5,753 nucleotides of DNA from Candidatus Pacearchaeota archaeon CG10_big_fil_rev_8_21_14_0_10_35_13 (GTDB lineage: Archaea > Nanobdellota > Nanobdellia > Pacearchaeales > GW2011-AR1), in contig PFDC01000043.1 of NCBI GenBank assembly GCA_002763035.1, positions 1-5,753 on the forward strand, written 5' to 3'. The position numbers and the translations under genes are program-made. Every line of letters starts with the position of its first letter. The stretch's first letter is position 1. The notes beneath the pieces were generated by a model that saw nothing but the letters and a program-made list of their open reading frames with translations, did not search any database and had not been told where the DNA came from. This document shows positions 1 to 5,458 of this stretch, one piece after another.

Positions 1-79
1 CTCTTCTTCGGAAGAGCAGTTGTCAATGAAGCAAGAAGCCATAACCTCAAAATGAAAGTTTTAGGTTATGGTAGTTCAC
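1..79 (+). mobile_element. Right end of an IS200/IS605-type (TnpB) element, cut by the window edge
   Basis: The sequence ATGAAGCAAGAAGCC (27-41) followed by a strong hairpin and the terminal motif GGTAGTTCAC (70-79) matches the right-end layout I know from IS200/IS605 and IS1341-like elements, where tnpB ends in this conserved stretch and the element stops just after the hairpin. The hairpin pairs CCATAACCT (39-47) with AGGTTATGG (63-71), continued by AAAA (49-52) with TTTT (59-62) around a bulged C48. The left end and most of tnpB lie outside the window, so it is unknown whether the element is whole or a remnant. The exact terminus at about base 79 is inferred from family resemblance, not from a visible target site. 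Confidence 0.6.
2..55 (+). CDS. tnpB: 3' end of tnpB, RNA-guided nuclease (partial)
   Basis: Only the last 17 codons are visible, in frame 2 of the window, ending SEEQLSMKQEAITSK with a TGA at 53-55 inside the loop of the right-end hairpin. SMKQEA followed by a short tail and a stop near the hairpin is a common C-terminal ending of TnpB/OrfB proteins of IS200/IS605 elements. The catalytic RuvC residues and zinc finger would lie upstream and cannot be seen. Frame 1 is also open from the window edge to a TAA at 100-102 and reads VVNEARSHNL, which resembles the VxEAGS ending found in other members of the group. The choice of frame 2 is therefore a judgement based on its stop inside the hairpin loop. 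Confidence 0.5.
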   Translation, partial: SSSEEQLSMKQEAITSK

Positions 80-212
80 TCATATGGTGTTATTATCTCT
101 AAGAATAAATGGTTATTATTGTGGCTTTCATACTGGAAATTGAGCAAGGTTGTTGGTTATTAAGGTGCTATGAACTAACTCATAAAGAAAAGTAATCACT
201 ATGAACAACAAC

Positions 213-220
213 TTTATTAA
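213..220 (+). promoter_or_regulatory. TATA-like box for the small membrane protein gene
   Basis: TTTATTAA at 213-220 would place an archaeal transcription start near base 243, about 26 bp downstream. That leaves a leader of roughly 22 bases that contains the complete Shine-Dalgarno at 251-259. A second AT-rich stretch, TTAAAATAAT at 231-240, would put the start after the Shine-Dalgarno and so fits less well. No BRE is obvious. The surrounding stretch 103-250 shows no other gene or clear structure. Confidence 0.35.
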
Positions 221-250
221 TGATTAACGCTTAAAATAATCATCAATGGA

Positions 251-259
251 AAGGAGGTG
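251..259 (+). promoter_or_regulatory. Strong Shine-Dalgarno, AAGGAGGTG
   Basis: AAGGAGGTG ends six bases before the ATG at 266 and is complementary to the CACCTCC at the 3' end of archaeal 16S rRNA. It fixes the start of the 126-aa membrane protein. It is the only convincing Shine-Dalgarno before a start codon in the window; the other genes instead have TATA-like boxes close to the ATG. Confidence 0.85.
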
Positions 260-265
260 TTGTAA

Positions 266-646
266 ATGAATGCAGTAGGAATTATAGCATTAATAGTAGT
301 AATCGTCGCAGTAATAAAAATGCTAGTCTTATTAGTTAATCCTAAGAGTTGGATGAACATGGCCAAGAAGTTAGTAGTTAACCCAGTATCAAGAATTATA
401 GCATTAATACTCGCAGGAGTAGTACTCTATTACTTAAGGATTGGGGGTATAACCATTGTGCAAATATTCGCAGTGATAGCATTCTTAGGACTAATAATAT
501 TTGTAGGATTAGCGCCACACATTGACTCACTAATAAAGAAGTATGAAAAACAGATAAAGACTGGAAGAATGTGGAAAGAAAACTGGCTATACATACTAAT
601 CTGGTTAGTGCTATTAATATGGGCTGTAAAAGAAATGTTCTTCTAA
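266..646 (+). CDS. Small membrane protein of unknown function, four predicted helices
   Basis: The 126-aa product is strongly hydrophobic. I read four membrane segments at about residues 4-24, 43-57, 62-83 and 107-122. An NPKSWM motif and a basic stretch (MAKKLVV) sit between the first two, and a charged, mostly basic loop (about 84-106, KKYEKQIKTGRMWK) lies between the last two. No signal-peptide cleavage site, enzyme motif or metal-binding pattern is visible. I do not recognise a named family; small multi-helix proteins of this kind are frequent in DPANN-type genomes. The start is secured by the Shine-Dalgarno at 251-259. The gene stands alone on the plus strand between the IS right end and two minus-strand RNA-modification genes, so context gives no function. 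Its strong ribosome site suggests it is well translated. Confidence 0.85.
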   Translation: MNAVGIIALIVVIVAVIKMLVLLVNPKSWMNMAKKLVVNPVSRIIALILAGVVLYYLRIGGITIVQIFAVIAFLGLIIFVGLAPHIDSLIKKYEKQIKTGRMWKENWLYILIWLVLLIWAVKEMFF

Positions 647-679
647 AGAACAAAAAATAATTTTATTTTTTATTTTTTT
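636..679 (+). terminator. Hairpin and T-rich terminator between convergent genes
   Basis: TGTTCTT (636-642) and AAGAACA (646-652) form a 7-bp stem with a three-base loop that overlaps the TAA stop of the membrane-protein gene. It is followed by T-rich DNA with runs of 4, 6 and 7 T (661-679), the usual kind of archaeal terminator. Read on the minus strand, TTATTTTTTG (660-651) lies just beyond the stop of the PUA gene at 670, so the same 40 bases can end both convergent transcripts. Confidence 0.6.
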
Positions 680-1170
680 AATCTGCGAGATTTTGGTACG
701 AAGTTAGTGATGCGGTTGTTAGAAAGTTTACCGCAACCAATAATCATATCGTTAGAATTCTTAAGAACAAAAAAACCCTTCATGTTCTCATAAGACTTAA
801 TCTGTTCATCAGTAAGTAGAACTTCATGACCCATCAACCACTCCTTAGACTGACGATCATCAGCAAGAAAAATACTTTTAGTAATCACATCCTTGAAGAG
901 ATTAGCAGCATCATGAGAAAGACGGACACCATCCTTCTCTAACTTACAAATATAAAGTCCAAGAAACTCAAGACGCAAATTCTTATTAAGAAGATTAAGA
1001 ACCTCAGGAGTGATATCCTTAGATAATAACCTAACCTTATCCTTACCACCCATAGTTAATAACCCAGAAACATCTGACTCCTTAATACCATAAGTATCAT
1101 TAAGAGAAGAAAATAATTCCTCCCTGTCCTTGGAATTAAGAATTCTAAAATTAAGCATTTTTAATACCAT
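670..1170 (-). CDS. PUA-domain protein, COG3270-like (NOL1/NOP2/Fmu-associated)
   Basis: The C-terminal half reads like the PUA-like RNA-binding domain that closes RsmF/NSUN-type methyltransferases: RLSHDAANLF, then SKEWLMGHEV, a glycine-containing strand GFFVLKN, IIGCGKLSNN and the ending NFVPKSRR. In archaea this domain occurs as a stand-alone protein of about 160 aa, and here it lies directly downstream of a NOL1/NOP2/Sun methyltransferase on the same strand. It probably binds tRNA or rRNA and may help that enzyme dock on its substrate, but this is inference. The frame stays open back to 1281, yet the added residues look like translated spacer. I prefer the ATG at 1170 (166 aa) because a TATA-like box sits 26 bp before it; the ATG at 1158 (162 aa, MLNFRILNSK) is nearly as good. 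No Shine-Dalgarno precedes either. Confidence 0.8.
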   Translation of the reverse strand: MVLKMLNFRILNSKDREELFSSLNDTYGIKESDVSGLLTMGGKDKVRLLSKDITPEVLNLLNKNLRLEFLGLYICKLEKDGVRLSHDAANLFKDVITKSIFLADDRQSKEWLMGHEVLLTDEQIKSYENMKGFFVLKNSNDMIIGCGKLSNNRITNFVPKSRRLKK

Positions 1171-1192
1171 TAAGAAATTTAGTACTATTATC

Positions 1193-1199
1193 ATAAATA
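1193..1199 (-). promoter_or_regulatory. TATA-like box for the PUA gene
   Basis: On the minus strand the sequence reads TATTTAT, centred 26 bp before the ATG at 1170 and 38 bp before the ATG at 1158. This fits a leaderless transcript starting at the first ATG or a 12-base leader for the second. It lies in the roughly 120-base gap after the methyltransferase, so the PUA gene may have its own promoter as well as read-through from upstream. Confidence 0.35.
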
Positions 1200-1293
1200 C
1201 AAAAAGAATTGAGGGACTTAAATGATGGATGATTACTGAAGAGTTGAACAAGGTTGCAAGTTGTATTAGATAATGGATCATAGTTATGCGTTA

Positions 1294-2298
1294 TCATTTC
1301 TTCCACCCCACATTTTTATTATCAGAATTCTTCTTTATTAAAGAAACAAAAAAACCCTCAGTATTATTATCATGAGGGTAAACTCTAGCACAATACTTTA
1401 AAGAAGGATGAAACTCAACACCACCCCACTCAGTGATTCCAGGACGAGTCTTTAGAGGAAGATTAAAAGGAACAAGCTCAACATCAAAATTATTAAGAAG
1501 ATAATTAACAACAACTTCATTCTCCTCAGGACCATGAGTACACGTAGAATAAACCATCAAACCACCAACCTTCAATAAACGAAGAGCAGACTCAGCAATC
1601 ATCATCTGACGCTTAGAAAAACTCTCAATAGCCTTAAGACTCCAAGAACCAGCAGAAGAAGGAGAACTGCGGAGCGTACCCTCACCAGTACAAGGAACAT
1701 CAGCAAGAACCTTATCAAAACGCAAATCACTACGATTAGCAAGTTTGTTACCAAGCATCAAACCATCCTCACGAGAAACAATAGTATTCACCACACCACA
1801 CCTCTCAAGATTACTCGCAAGCACCTTAATCCTACCTAAGGAATTATCATTAGCAAGAATCATACCAGAATTATCCATAAGGGCAGCAGCCTGAGTAGTC
1901 TTAGAACCAGGAGCAGCACAACAATCAAAAAACTTTTCTCCAGGTTGAGGCTTAAGAGCAAGAAGAGGAAGCATGGAAGAGATTTCCTGAACATAATAAT
2001 AACCAAGCAAGTGCTCCTCAGCCCTACCAATCTCTCCTGGTTGAAGATCATTAAGAATAATCATGATTTCAGGATTATCAGGAGAATACTGATGAATCTT
2101 CCAACCCTTGGATTCCAACTTCTTCTTAAGAGCATCAGGAGTAATCTTTAGAGTATTACAACGAATAGAATTAAGAGGATGAGTAGAAATACACAAGCGA
2201 AACTTTTGATAATCATCCTTATCACCATTAAGAAGCTTGAGCATACGCTCCTCAAATTCAGGCTTAATATCATTAGCAACCCTATCATCAAAAGTCAT
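1294..2298 (-). CDS. NOL1/NOP2/Sun-family RNA (cytosine-5) methyltransferase
   Basis: This 334-aa enzyme should transfer a methyl group from S-adenosylmethionine to carbon 5 of a cytosine in tRNA or rRNA. The family signatures occur in order: an N-terminal SIRCNTLK segment (44-51), SAM-binding motif I DCCAAPGSKTTQ (125-136), motif IV DVPCTGEG (200-207) with Cys203, motif VI STCTHGPEENE (251-261) with the catalytic Cys253, and the terminal strand RVYPHDNNTEGFFVSLIKK (305-323). Both family cysteines are present, so it should be active. The length fits archaeal Trm4-like enzymes without a PUA domain; that domain is probably supplied by the neighbouring downstream gene. The substrate (tRNA versus 16S or 23S rRNA) cannot be told from sequence alone, so no gene symbol is given. 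The ATG at 2298 lacks a Shine-Dalgarno but has a TATA-like box 25-26 bp upstream. Confidence 0.92.
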   Translation of the reverse strand: MTFDDRVANDIKPEFEERMLKLLNGDKDDYQKFRLCISTHPLNSIRCNTLKITPDALKKKLESKGWKIHQYSPDNPEIMIILNDLQPGEIGRAEEHLLGYYYVQEISSMLPLLALKPQPGEKFFDCCAAPGSKTTQAAALMDNSGMILANDNSLGRIKVLASNLERCGVVNTIVSREDGLMLGNKLANRSDLRFDKVLADVPCTGEGTLRSSPSSAGSWSLKAIESFSKRQMMIAESALRLLKVGGLMVYSTCTHGPEENEVVVNYLLNNFDVELVPFNLPLKTRPGITEWGGVEFHPSLKYCARVYPHDNNTEGFFVSLIKKNSDNKNVGWKK

Positions 2299-2319
2299 GA
2301 AACAAGAAGAAAAGAAGGG

Positions 2320-2327
2320 TTAATAAG
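2320..2327 (-). promoter_or_regulatory. TATA-like box for the methyltransferase gene
   Basis: CTTATTAA on the minus strand is centred about 25.5 bp before the ATG at 2298, the spacing expected for an archaeal leaderless transcript. It shares the 91-base divergent spacer (2299-2389) with the promoter of the ribbon-helix-helix gene. Confidence 0.45.
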
Positions 2328-2359
2328 ATTAATGTATCCTTTCATTAATAACAGGAAGA

Positions 2360-2367
2360 TTTTAATA
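2360..2367 (+). promoter_or_regulatory. TATA-like box for the ribbon-helix-helix gene
   Basis: TTTTAATA is centred about 26.5 bp before the ATG at 2390, which would put the transcription start at or next to that ATG. This spacing, rather than a ribosome site, is the reason for choosing ATG 2390 over the in-frame GTG at 2375. Many RHH antitoxins repress their own promoter, but I see no convincing palindromic operator in the spacer. Confidence 0.45.
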
Positions 2368-2389
2368 CTACTAAGTGTTACTATGTAGT

Positions 2390-2617
2390 ATGGAGAATAT
2401 TAGCTTAAAATTAGAAAGAAAGTTCTTAGAAGCAATAAATAAGGTTATGAAGAAACATAATTATATGACTAAGGCAGAATTTATCAGAGAATCAATAAGA
2501 GATAAGATTCAGAAGCTTGAAGAAAAAGAAATACTCGAAGACAAGGATGTGATGGCTCAAATAAAGGAAAGTGAGAAAAATAGAAAGAAAGGAAAGAGCT
2601 GGGAACTCAAATACTAA
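2390..2617 (+). CDS. Ribbon-helix-helix (CopG/Arc-type) protein, probable antitoxin
   Basis: The 75-aa product has an N-terminal strand ENISLKLE (2-9) followed by two helices, LERKFLEAINKVMKKHNY and TKAEFIRESIRDKIQKLEEK, the strand-helix-helix order of the RHH DNA-binding fold. The second helix carries the typical (S/T)xxEFIRxxIR pattern. The last 30 residues (about 46-75) are highly charged with an aromatic ending (KSWELKY), as in antitoxins whose disordered tail wraps a RelE-type toxin. A RelE-like gene lies next to it but on the opposite strand, the two overlapping by four bases at their 3' ends. It would repress transcription and neutralise the toxin if the pair is functional; it could also be a stand-alone regulator. 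No Shine-Dalgarno is present. Confidence 0.8.
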   Translation: MENISLKLERKFLEAINKVMKKHNYMTKAEFIRESIRDKIQKLEEKEILEDKDVMAQIKESEKNRKKGKSWELKY

Positions 2618-2871
2618 TAAATCTTATGGGTTCCAACCGCGTCAAGGCTTAAAACCTTTTTGTTCTCATCAATAACATAAATGAGCCTTATATTGGAACC
2701 TAACCAACAAGCCCACTTCCCGGAAAGCTTTCCATGAAGTTTATGAGCCCCATTACTTTTATGAGGATCACCCTTTAACTTTTCAAGTTTATTAATAATA
2801 TCTTTCCTTAGAGAAATGTACTGCTTAATTCTTTTTTCAACTTTCTTACTTGAAACCTCTATTTTATACAT
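2614..2871 (-). CDS. RelE/YafQ-like toxin (probable ribosome-dependent mRNA interferase)
   Basis: The 85-aa product matches the RelE/ParE superfamily layout: a first strand MYKIEVS, a helical hairpin (about 8-32, KKVEKRIKQY then KDIINKLEKLK), the segment HKLHGKLSGKWACWLG (43-58), the strand NIRLIYVID with Arg62, and the C-terminal VGTHKIY. The GTH motif (His82) and final aromatic Tyr85 resemble the GTHxxxF end of YafQ, where the His and aromatic residue act in mRNA cleavage on the ribosome. The toxin therefore appears catalytically plausible, although a ParE-like gyrase inhibitor cannot be excluded. It is encoded on the strand opposite its likely antitoxin, with the two stop codons overlapping. 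It lies 41 bp downstream of the polymerase gene but has its own TATA-like box. Start ATG 2871 has no Shine-Dalgarno. Confidence 0.82.
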   Translation of the reverse strand: MYKIEVSSKKVEKRIKQYISLRKDIINKLEKLKGDPHKSNGAHKLHGKLSGKWACWLGSNIRLIYVIDENKKVLSLDAVGTHKIY

Positions 2872-2890
2872 TAAAATATTAAAGCGAATA

Positions 2891-2899
2891 CTTATTTAT
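2891..2899 (-). promoter_or_regulatory. TATA-like box for the RelE-like gene
   Basis: ATAAATAAG on the minus strand is centred about 24 bp before the ATG at 2871, which suits a leaderless transcript. It lies inside the 41-bp gap after the polymerase stop codon, so the toxin need not depend on read-through from the polymerase gene. Confidence 0.4.
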
Positions 2900-2912
2900 G
2901 CTTATCGAAATA

Positions 2913-5201
2913 TCAGAACAACTTCTTCTGACTAACACCAGCAATTAATTCATCAATCTTAATATTGAATACTTGGAAGATATTCTCAACGGCAGGAAGG
3001 ACCTGATTATTAAGATAATAATCCTTATCATAAGGTCTACTATCATTAGGAAGAGCAACCCTATCACCAATCCTCTTAGAACCCTTGGCTGGCTTACCCT
3101 TAGAATTAAGTTCAGGCTGAGTAATGAAATACTCCATTAGAGCACCAGGATCAACAGGCAAACCAGCATCAACCATCAATTTAGCAGCAACAACATGAGG
3201 ACCCAAGGACTTATACTCCTTAATGGATTTCTTAAGCTGAGTCTTAATAATAATTTCCTTCAAAGAAACCTTACCATCCTTTAACTTCTTAATAACCTCC
3301 TTAGTATGAGCAAGAGCCCTAACATGATTACCATCAGAGAGAATCATACGAAGAATATCATTCTGCAATTCCCTAGCAAGAAGACACCAATCACGACGAA
3401 CAGTCTCAAAACCACGAATCTTAAGCTTACCAGAATTATTCATTAAAGCATACTTCTTCTTAGCACCCAACTCACCACCCCTCGTAGTAACCCACAAACC
3501 ACGAGAATAAAAATCTTCTAAATCAAGCTCCATAATCCCAGGGAGAGACTTATTAATTATTGTGAGGAAATCAAGAGCTTCCTTATGAGGCTTTTTGTTA
3601 AGAGAAAACATAATACTATCAGTATCCCCATAGATTGGTGTTAAGCCAAACTTTTCAGCCTTAGAGATTACCTCCTTAATAAAATCCCTACTAATCGCTG
3701 TAGTAGAAGCAGAAGCCTCAGGACAATAATACCTAGCACCAAAAAATCCCTGATAACCATAAGCCGCATTAGCTAGAAGCTTATAAGCATTAGAACGAGC
3801 CTTAATAATAGGATCATCAGGAGAATTCTTAAGATGAGTCTTGAACTTCTTCCTTAAAAGAATAATCTCTTCCAAGAGTTGAGGAAAGAATCCCTTAGTC
3901 TTAGAAAAATAATAATCCTTATTCTTATCGATGGAGACGGTTAATGAATCCTTAGACCTCTTAGGAAGAATTGTAGAACGAGAAAGATTAAAAGAAGAAA
4001 TGATGCTAGGCCAATAACTAGTAAAATCAAAAACTGCCAAGTCCTCATACAAACCAGGAGTAGGCTGAAGAACAAAAGCACCAACATAAGAATCCCTACC
4101 TCTCCTAGAAGAAATTTCCTCATGGATAGGACGCTTCTCAATAATCTCATTAAAACGATGAAGATTAGAAACAATGAAATCCTCAACATGAGTAGACATA
4201 CCATCACGAGAAACCTCAAACAAAGGCTTCTTCATAATCCTAGAAAACTCTAAGAGATCAGGAAGAAACTTATTAAAGAGCTTGAGGGTGAGTACTGAAT
4301 CCTTAAGATTATACTTAAAAAATTCTAACCAATCATCAGGAGTGAGCTTTGAAGAAGGTCTAATGACGAAATCATGCTTCTTCTCACCAAGAAGTTCTGA
4401 AGAAATCTCATTAAGAGTAAGAGTCTCAGACTGAAGATACTGAGAATAATTAACTGCGATGAAACGATGAATATCAACATGAGGAATACCCTCAATACGA
4501 ACATGACGATTCTTACCACCAGAAAACTTCAAACCATTAACAGAAGTATCAAGACTAAGACTTAATGAAACACCAAGCTTCTCAGAACGTGAACGAATAT
4601 AAGGCAAATCAAAAGAATCAGAAAAGAATCCCGTAATGACATCAGGACTTAACTTATTAATAATATTAACGAATTCCTCAAGCATGGACTTTTCTGAACT
4701 GAAAGACTCAACAAACTTAAGCTTCTTAGCACTTGCAGGAGACTTCCAAGTAATAACTTTCTCAAAACCTTCAGAAACTAAAGAAATCATAGTAATCTTA
4801 CCCTTACCAATCTCTAAATCATCAGACTCGATATCAATAGCAAGAACCTTAGGAGCAAAAGAATCCTTAACAGAAGAATCATTAACTAAAGAAAACTCTT
4901 CAGCAAGAAACACCAAGTCAACATTTAACGAAGAAGCAATACCACCAAGATTCTCAGAACTAGGAACATCCCTATCGCCAAGAACCTTACCGGAAACATC
5001 ATACCAACGAAGAGGGGTAATATTCTTATCAAGAAGATACTTATGAACCGTATTAATGTCATGCTCTCTACGCTTAATTATACCCTTAATGTTAAGGTTA
5101 TCAGCAAACTTTTGTGAATCCTTATAATTACTCAAAAAAATCTTTAACGCCTTAACATTCCTACCAAGAAAACTCTTATCAAAGAAACACCAAGTCAACA
5201 T
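2913..5201 (-). CDS. polB: Family B DNA polymerase, exonuclease and polymerase part (762-aa ORF)
   Basis: The first seven residues (MLTWCFF) are out-of-frame sequence from the duplicated segment; true polymerase sequence begins at DKSFLGRN. Exonuclease motifs are Exo I AIDIE (121-125), Exo II TGFFSDSFDLPY (190-201, Asp198 kept but the usual Asn is Phe194) and Exo III YNLKD (297-301). Polymerase motifs are A, DFTSYWPSII (392-401); B, KLLANAAYG (474-482); C, YGDTDS (524-529); and KKKY (581-584). The catalytic aspartates of motifs A and C are present, so the polymerase core looks functional. The tail SQKKLF may be a shortened PCNA-binding motif, but this is weak. The ORF lacks the first 84 residues of the restored protein. 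Its ATG overlaps the end of the N-terminal fragment by 23 bases with no Shine-Dalgarno, so independent translation is doubtful. Confidence 0.85.
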   Translation of the reverse strand: MLTWCFFDKSFLGRNVKALKIFLSNYKDSQKFADNLNIKGIIKRREHDINTVHKYLLDKNITPLRWYDVSGKVLGDRDVPSSENLGGIASSLNVDLVFLAEEFSLVNDSSVKDSFAPKVLAIDIESDDLEIGKGKITMISLVSEGFEKVITWKSPASAKKLKFVESFSSEKSMLEEFVNIINKLSPDVITGFFSDSFDLPYIRSRSEKLGVSLSLSLDTSVNGLKFSGGKNRHVRIEGIPHVDIHRFIAVNYSQYLQSETLTLNEISSELLGEKKHDFVIRPSSKLTPDDWLEFFKYNLKDSVLTLKLFNKFLPDLLEFSRIMKKPLFEVSRDGMSTHVEDFIVSNLHRFNEIIEKRPIHEEISSRRGRDSYVGAFVLQPTPGLYEDLAVFDFTSYWPSIISSFNLSRSTILPKRSKDSLTVSIDKNKDYYFSKTKGFFPQLLEEIILLRKKFKTHLKNSPDDPIIKARSNAYKLLANAAYGYQGFFGARYYCPEASASTTAISRDFIKEVISKAEKFGLTPIYGDTDSIMFSLNKKPHKEALDFLTIINKSLPGIMELDLEDFYSRGLWVTTRGGELGAKKKYALMNNSGKLKIRGFETVRRDWCLLARELQNDILRMILSDGNHVRALAHTKEVIKKLKDGKVSLKEIIIKTQLKKSIKEYKSLGPHVVAAKLMVDAGLPVDPGALMEYFITQPELNSKGKPAKGSKRIGDRVALPNDSRPYDKDYYLNNQVLPAVENIFQVFNIKIDELIAGVSQKKLF

Positions 5202-5458
5202 TTAACGAAGAAGCAATACCACCAAGATTCTCAGAACTAGGAACATCCCTATCGCCAAGAACCTTACCGGAAACATCATACCAACGAAGAGGGGTAATAT
5301 TCTTATCAAGAAGATACTTATGAACCGTATTAATGTCATGCTCTCTACGCTTAATTATACCCTTAATGTTAAGGTTATCAGCAAACTTTTGTGAATCCTT
5401 ATAATTACTCAAAAAAATCTTTAACGCCTTAACATTCCTACCAAGAAAACTCTTATCA
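4905..5458 (-). repeat. Perfect head-to-tail 277-bp direct repeat inside polB
   Basis: Copy 1 is 4905-5181 and copy 2 is 5182-5458, adjacent with no spacer. By eye I find no mismatch between them. The identity ends exactly at one period: C4904 differs from A5181, and T5459 differs from A5182, so there is no microhomology left at the junction. The unit encodes about 92 residues of the polymerase N-terminal domain and, being 277 bp, shifts the frame by +1. There are no terminal inverted repeats or other mobile-element signs. Confidence 0.95.

Larger units (their letters stand above)
1..99 (+). ncRNA. Probable 3' part of a TnpB omega RNA (reRNA), scaffold plus guide
   Basis: TnpB nucleases use an RNA made from the 3' end of their own gene and the element's right end, with the guide taken from the DNA just outside the element. 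Visible here are a perfect 6-bp stem capped by a cUUCGg tetraloop (CTCTTC 1-6, TTCG 7-10, GAAGAG 11-16), a second 9+4-bp hairpin (39-71), and the GGTAGTTCAC tail (70-79). Bases 80-99 (TCATATGGTGTTATTATCTC) would then be the guide. Both hairpins overlap the end of the protein-coding sequence, as expected for this RNA class. The 5' end lies outside the window. The assignment rests on motif memory and folding by eye. Confidence 0.5.

Noticed and set aside
103..250. Possible tRNA or other RNA in the spacer, suggested by a repeated TGGTTATTA (110-118 and 154-162) and TAGTTCA/TGAACTA (72-78, 171-177)
   Set aside because: No cloverleaf or T-loop could be built, and short AT-rich repeats like these are expected by chance.
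396..653. 85-codon minus-strand frame opposite the membrane protein gene
   Set aside because: It mirrors the hydrophobic codons of the real gene, which has a strong ribosome site on the plus strand.
1171..1281. N-terminal extension of the PUA protein reading frame, hydrophobic residues that could look like a membrane anchor
   Set aside because: The stretch lies in the spacer after the methyltransferase, contains the TATA-like box, and does not resemble the family; it is more likely untranslated.
2375..2389. GTG start adding MLLCS to the ribbon-helix-helix protein
   Set aside because: The TATA-like box at 2360-2367 is too close to serve this GTG, and the RHH fold begins right at the ATG at 2390.
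2644..2661. AAGG/CCTT hairpin followed by five T as a plus-strand terminator for the RHH gene
   Set aside because: The stem is only four base pairs and lies within the toxin coding sequence; too weak to list.
4636..5046. 136-codon open frame on the plus strand
   Set aside because: It is antisense to the polymerase exonuclease region, has no ribosome site or recognisable motif, and is explained by codon bias of the opposite strand.
4905..5458. CRISPR array or insertion sequence as the source of the repeat
   Set aside because: There are two adjacent copies only, with no spacer, no inverted ends and no transposase; the unit is ordinary polymerase coding sequence.
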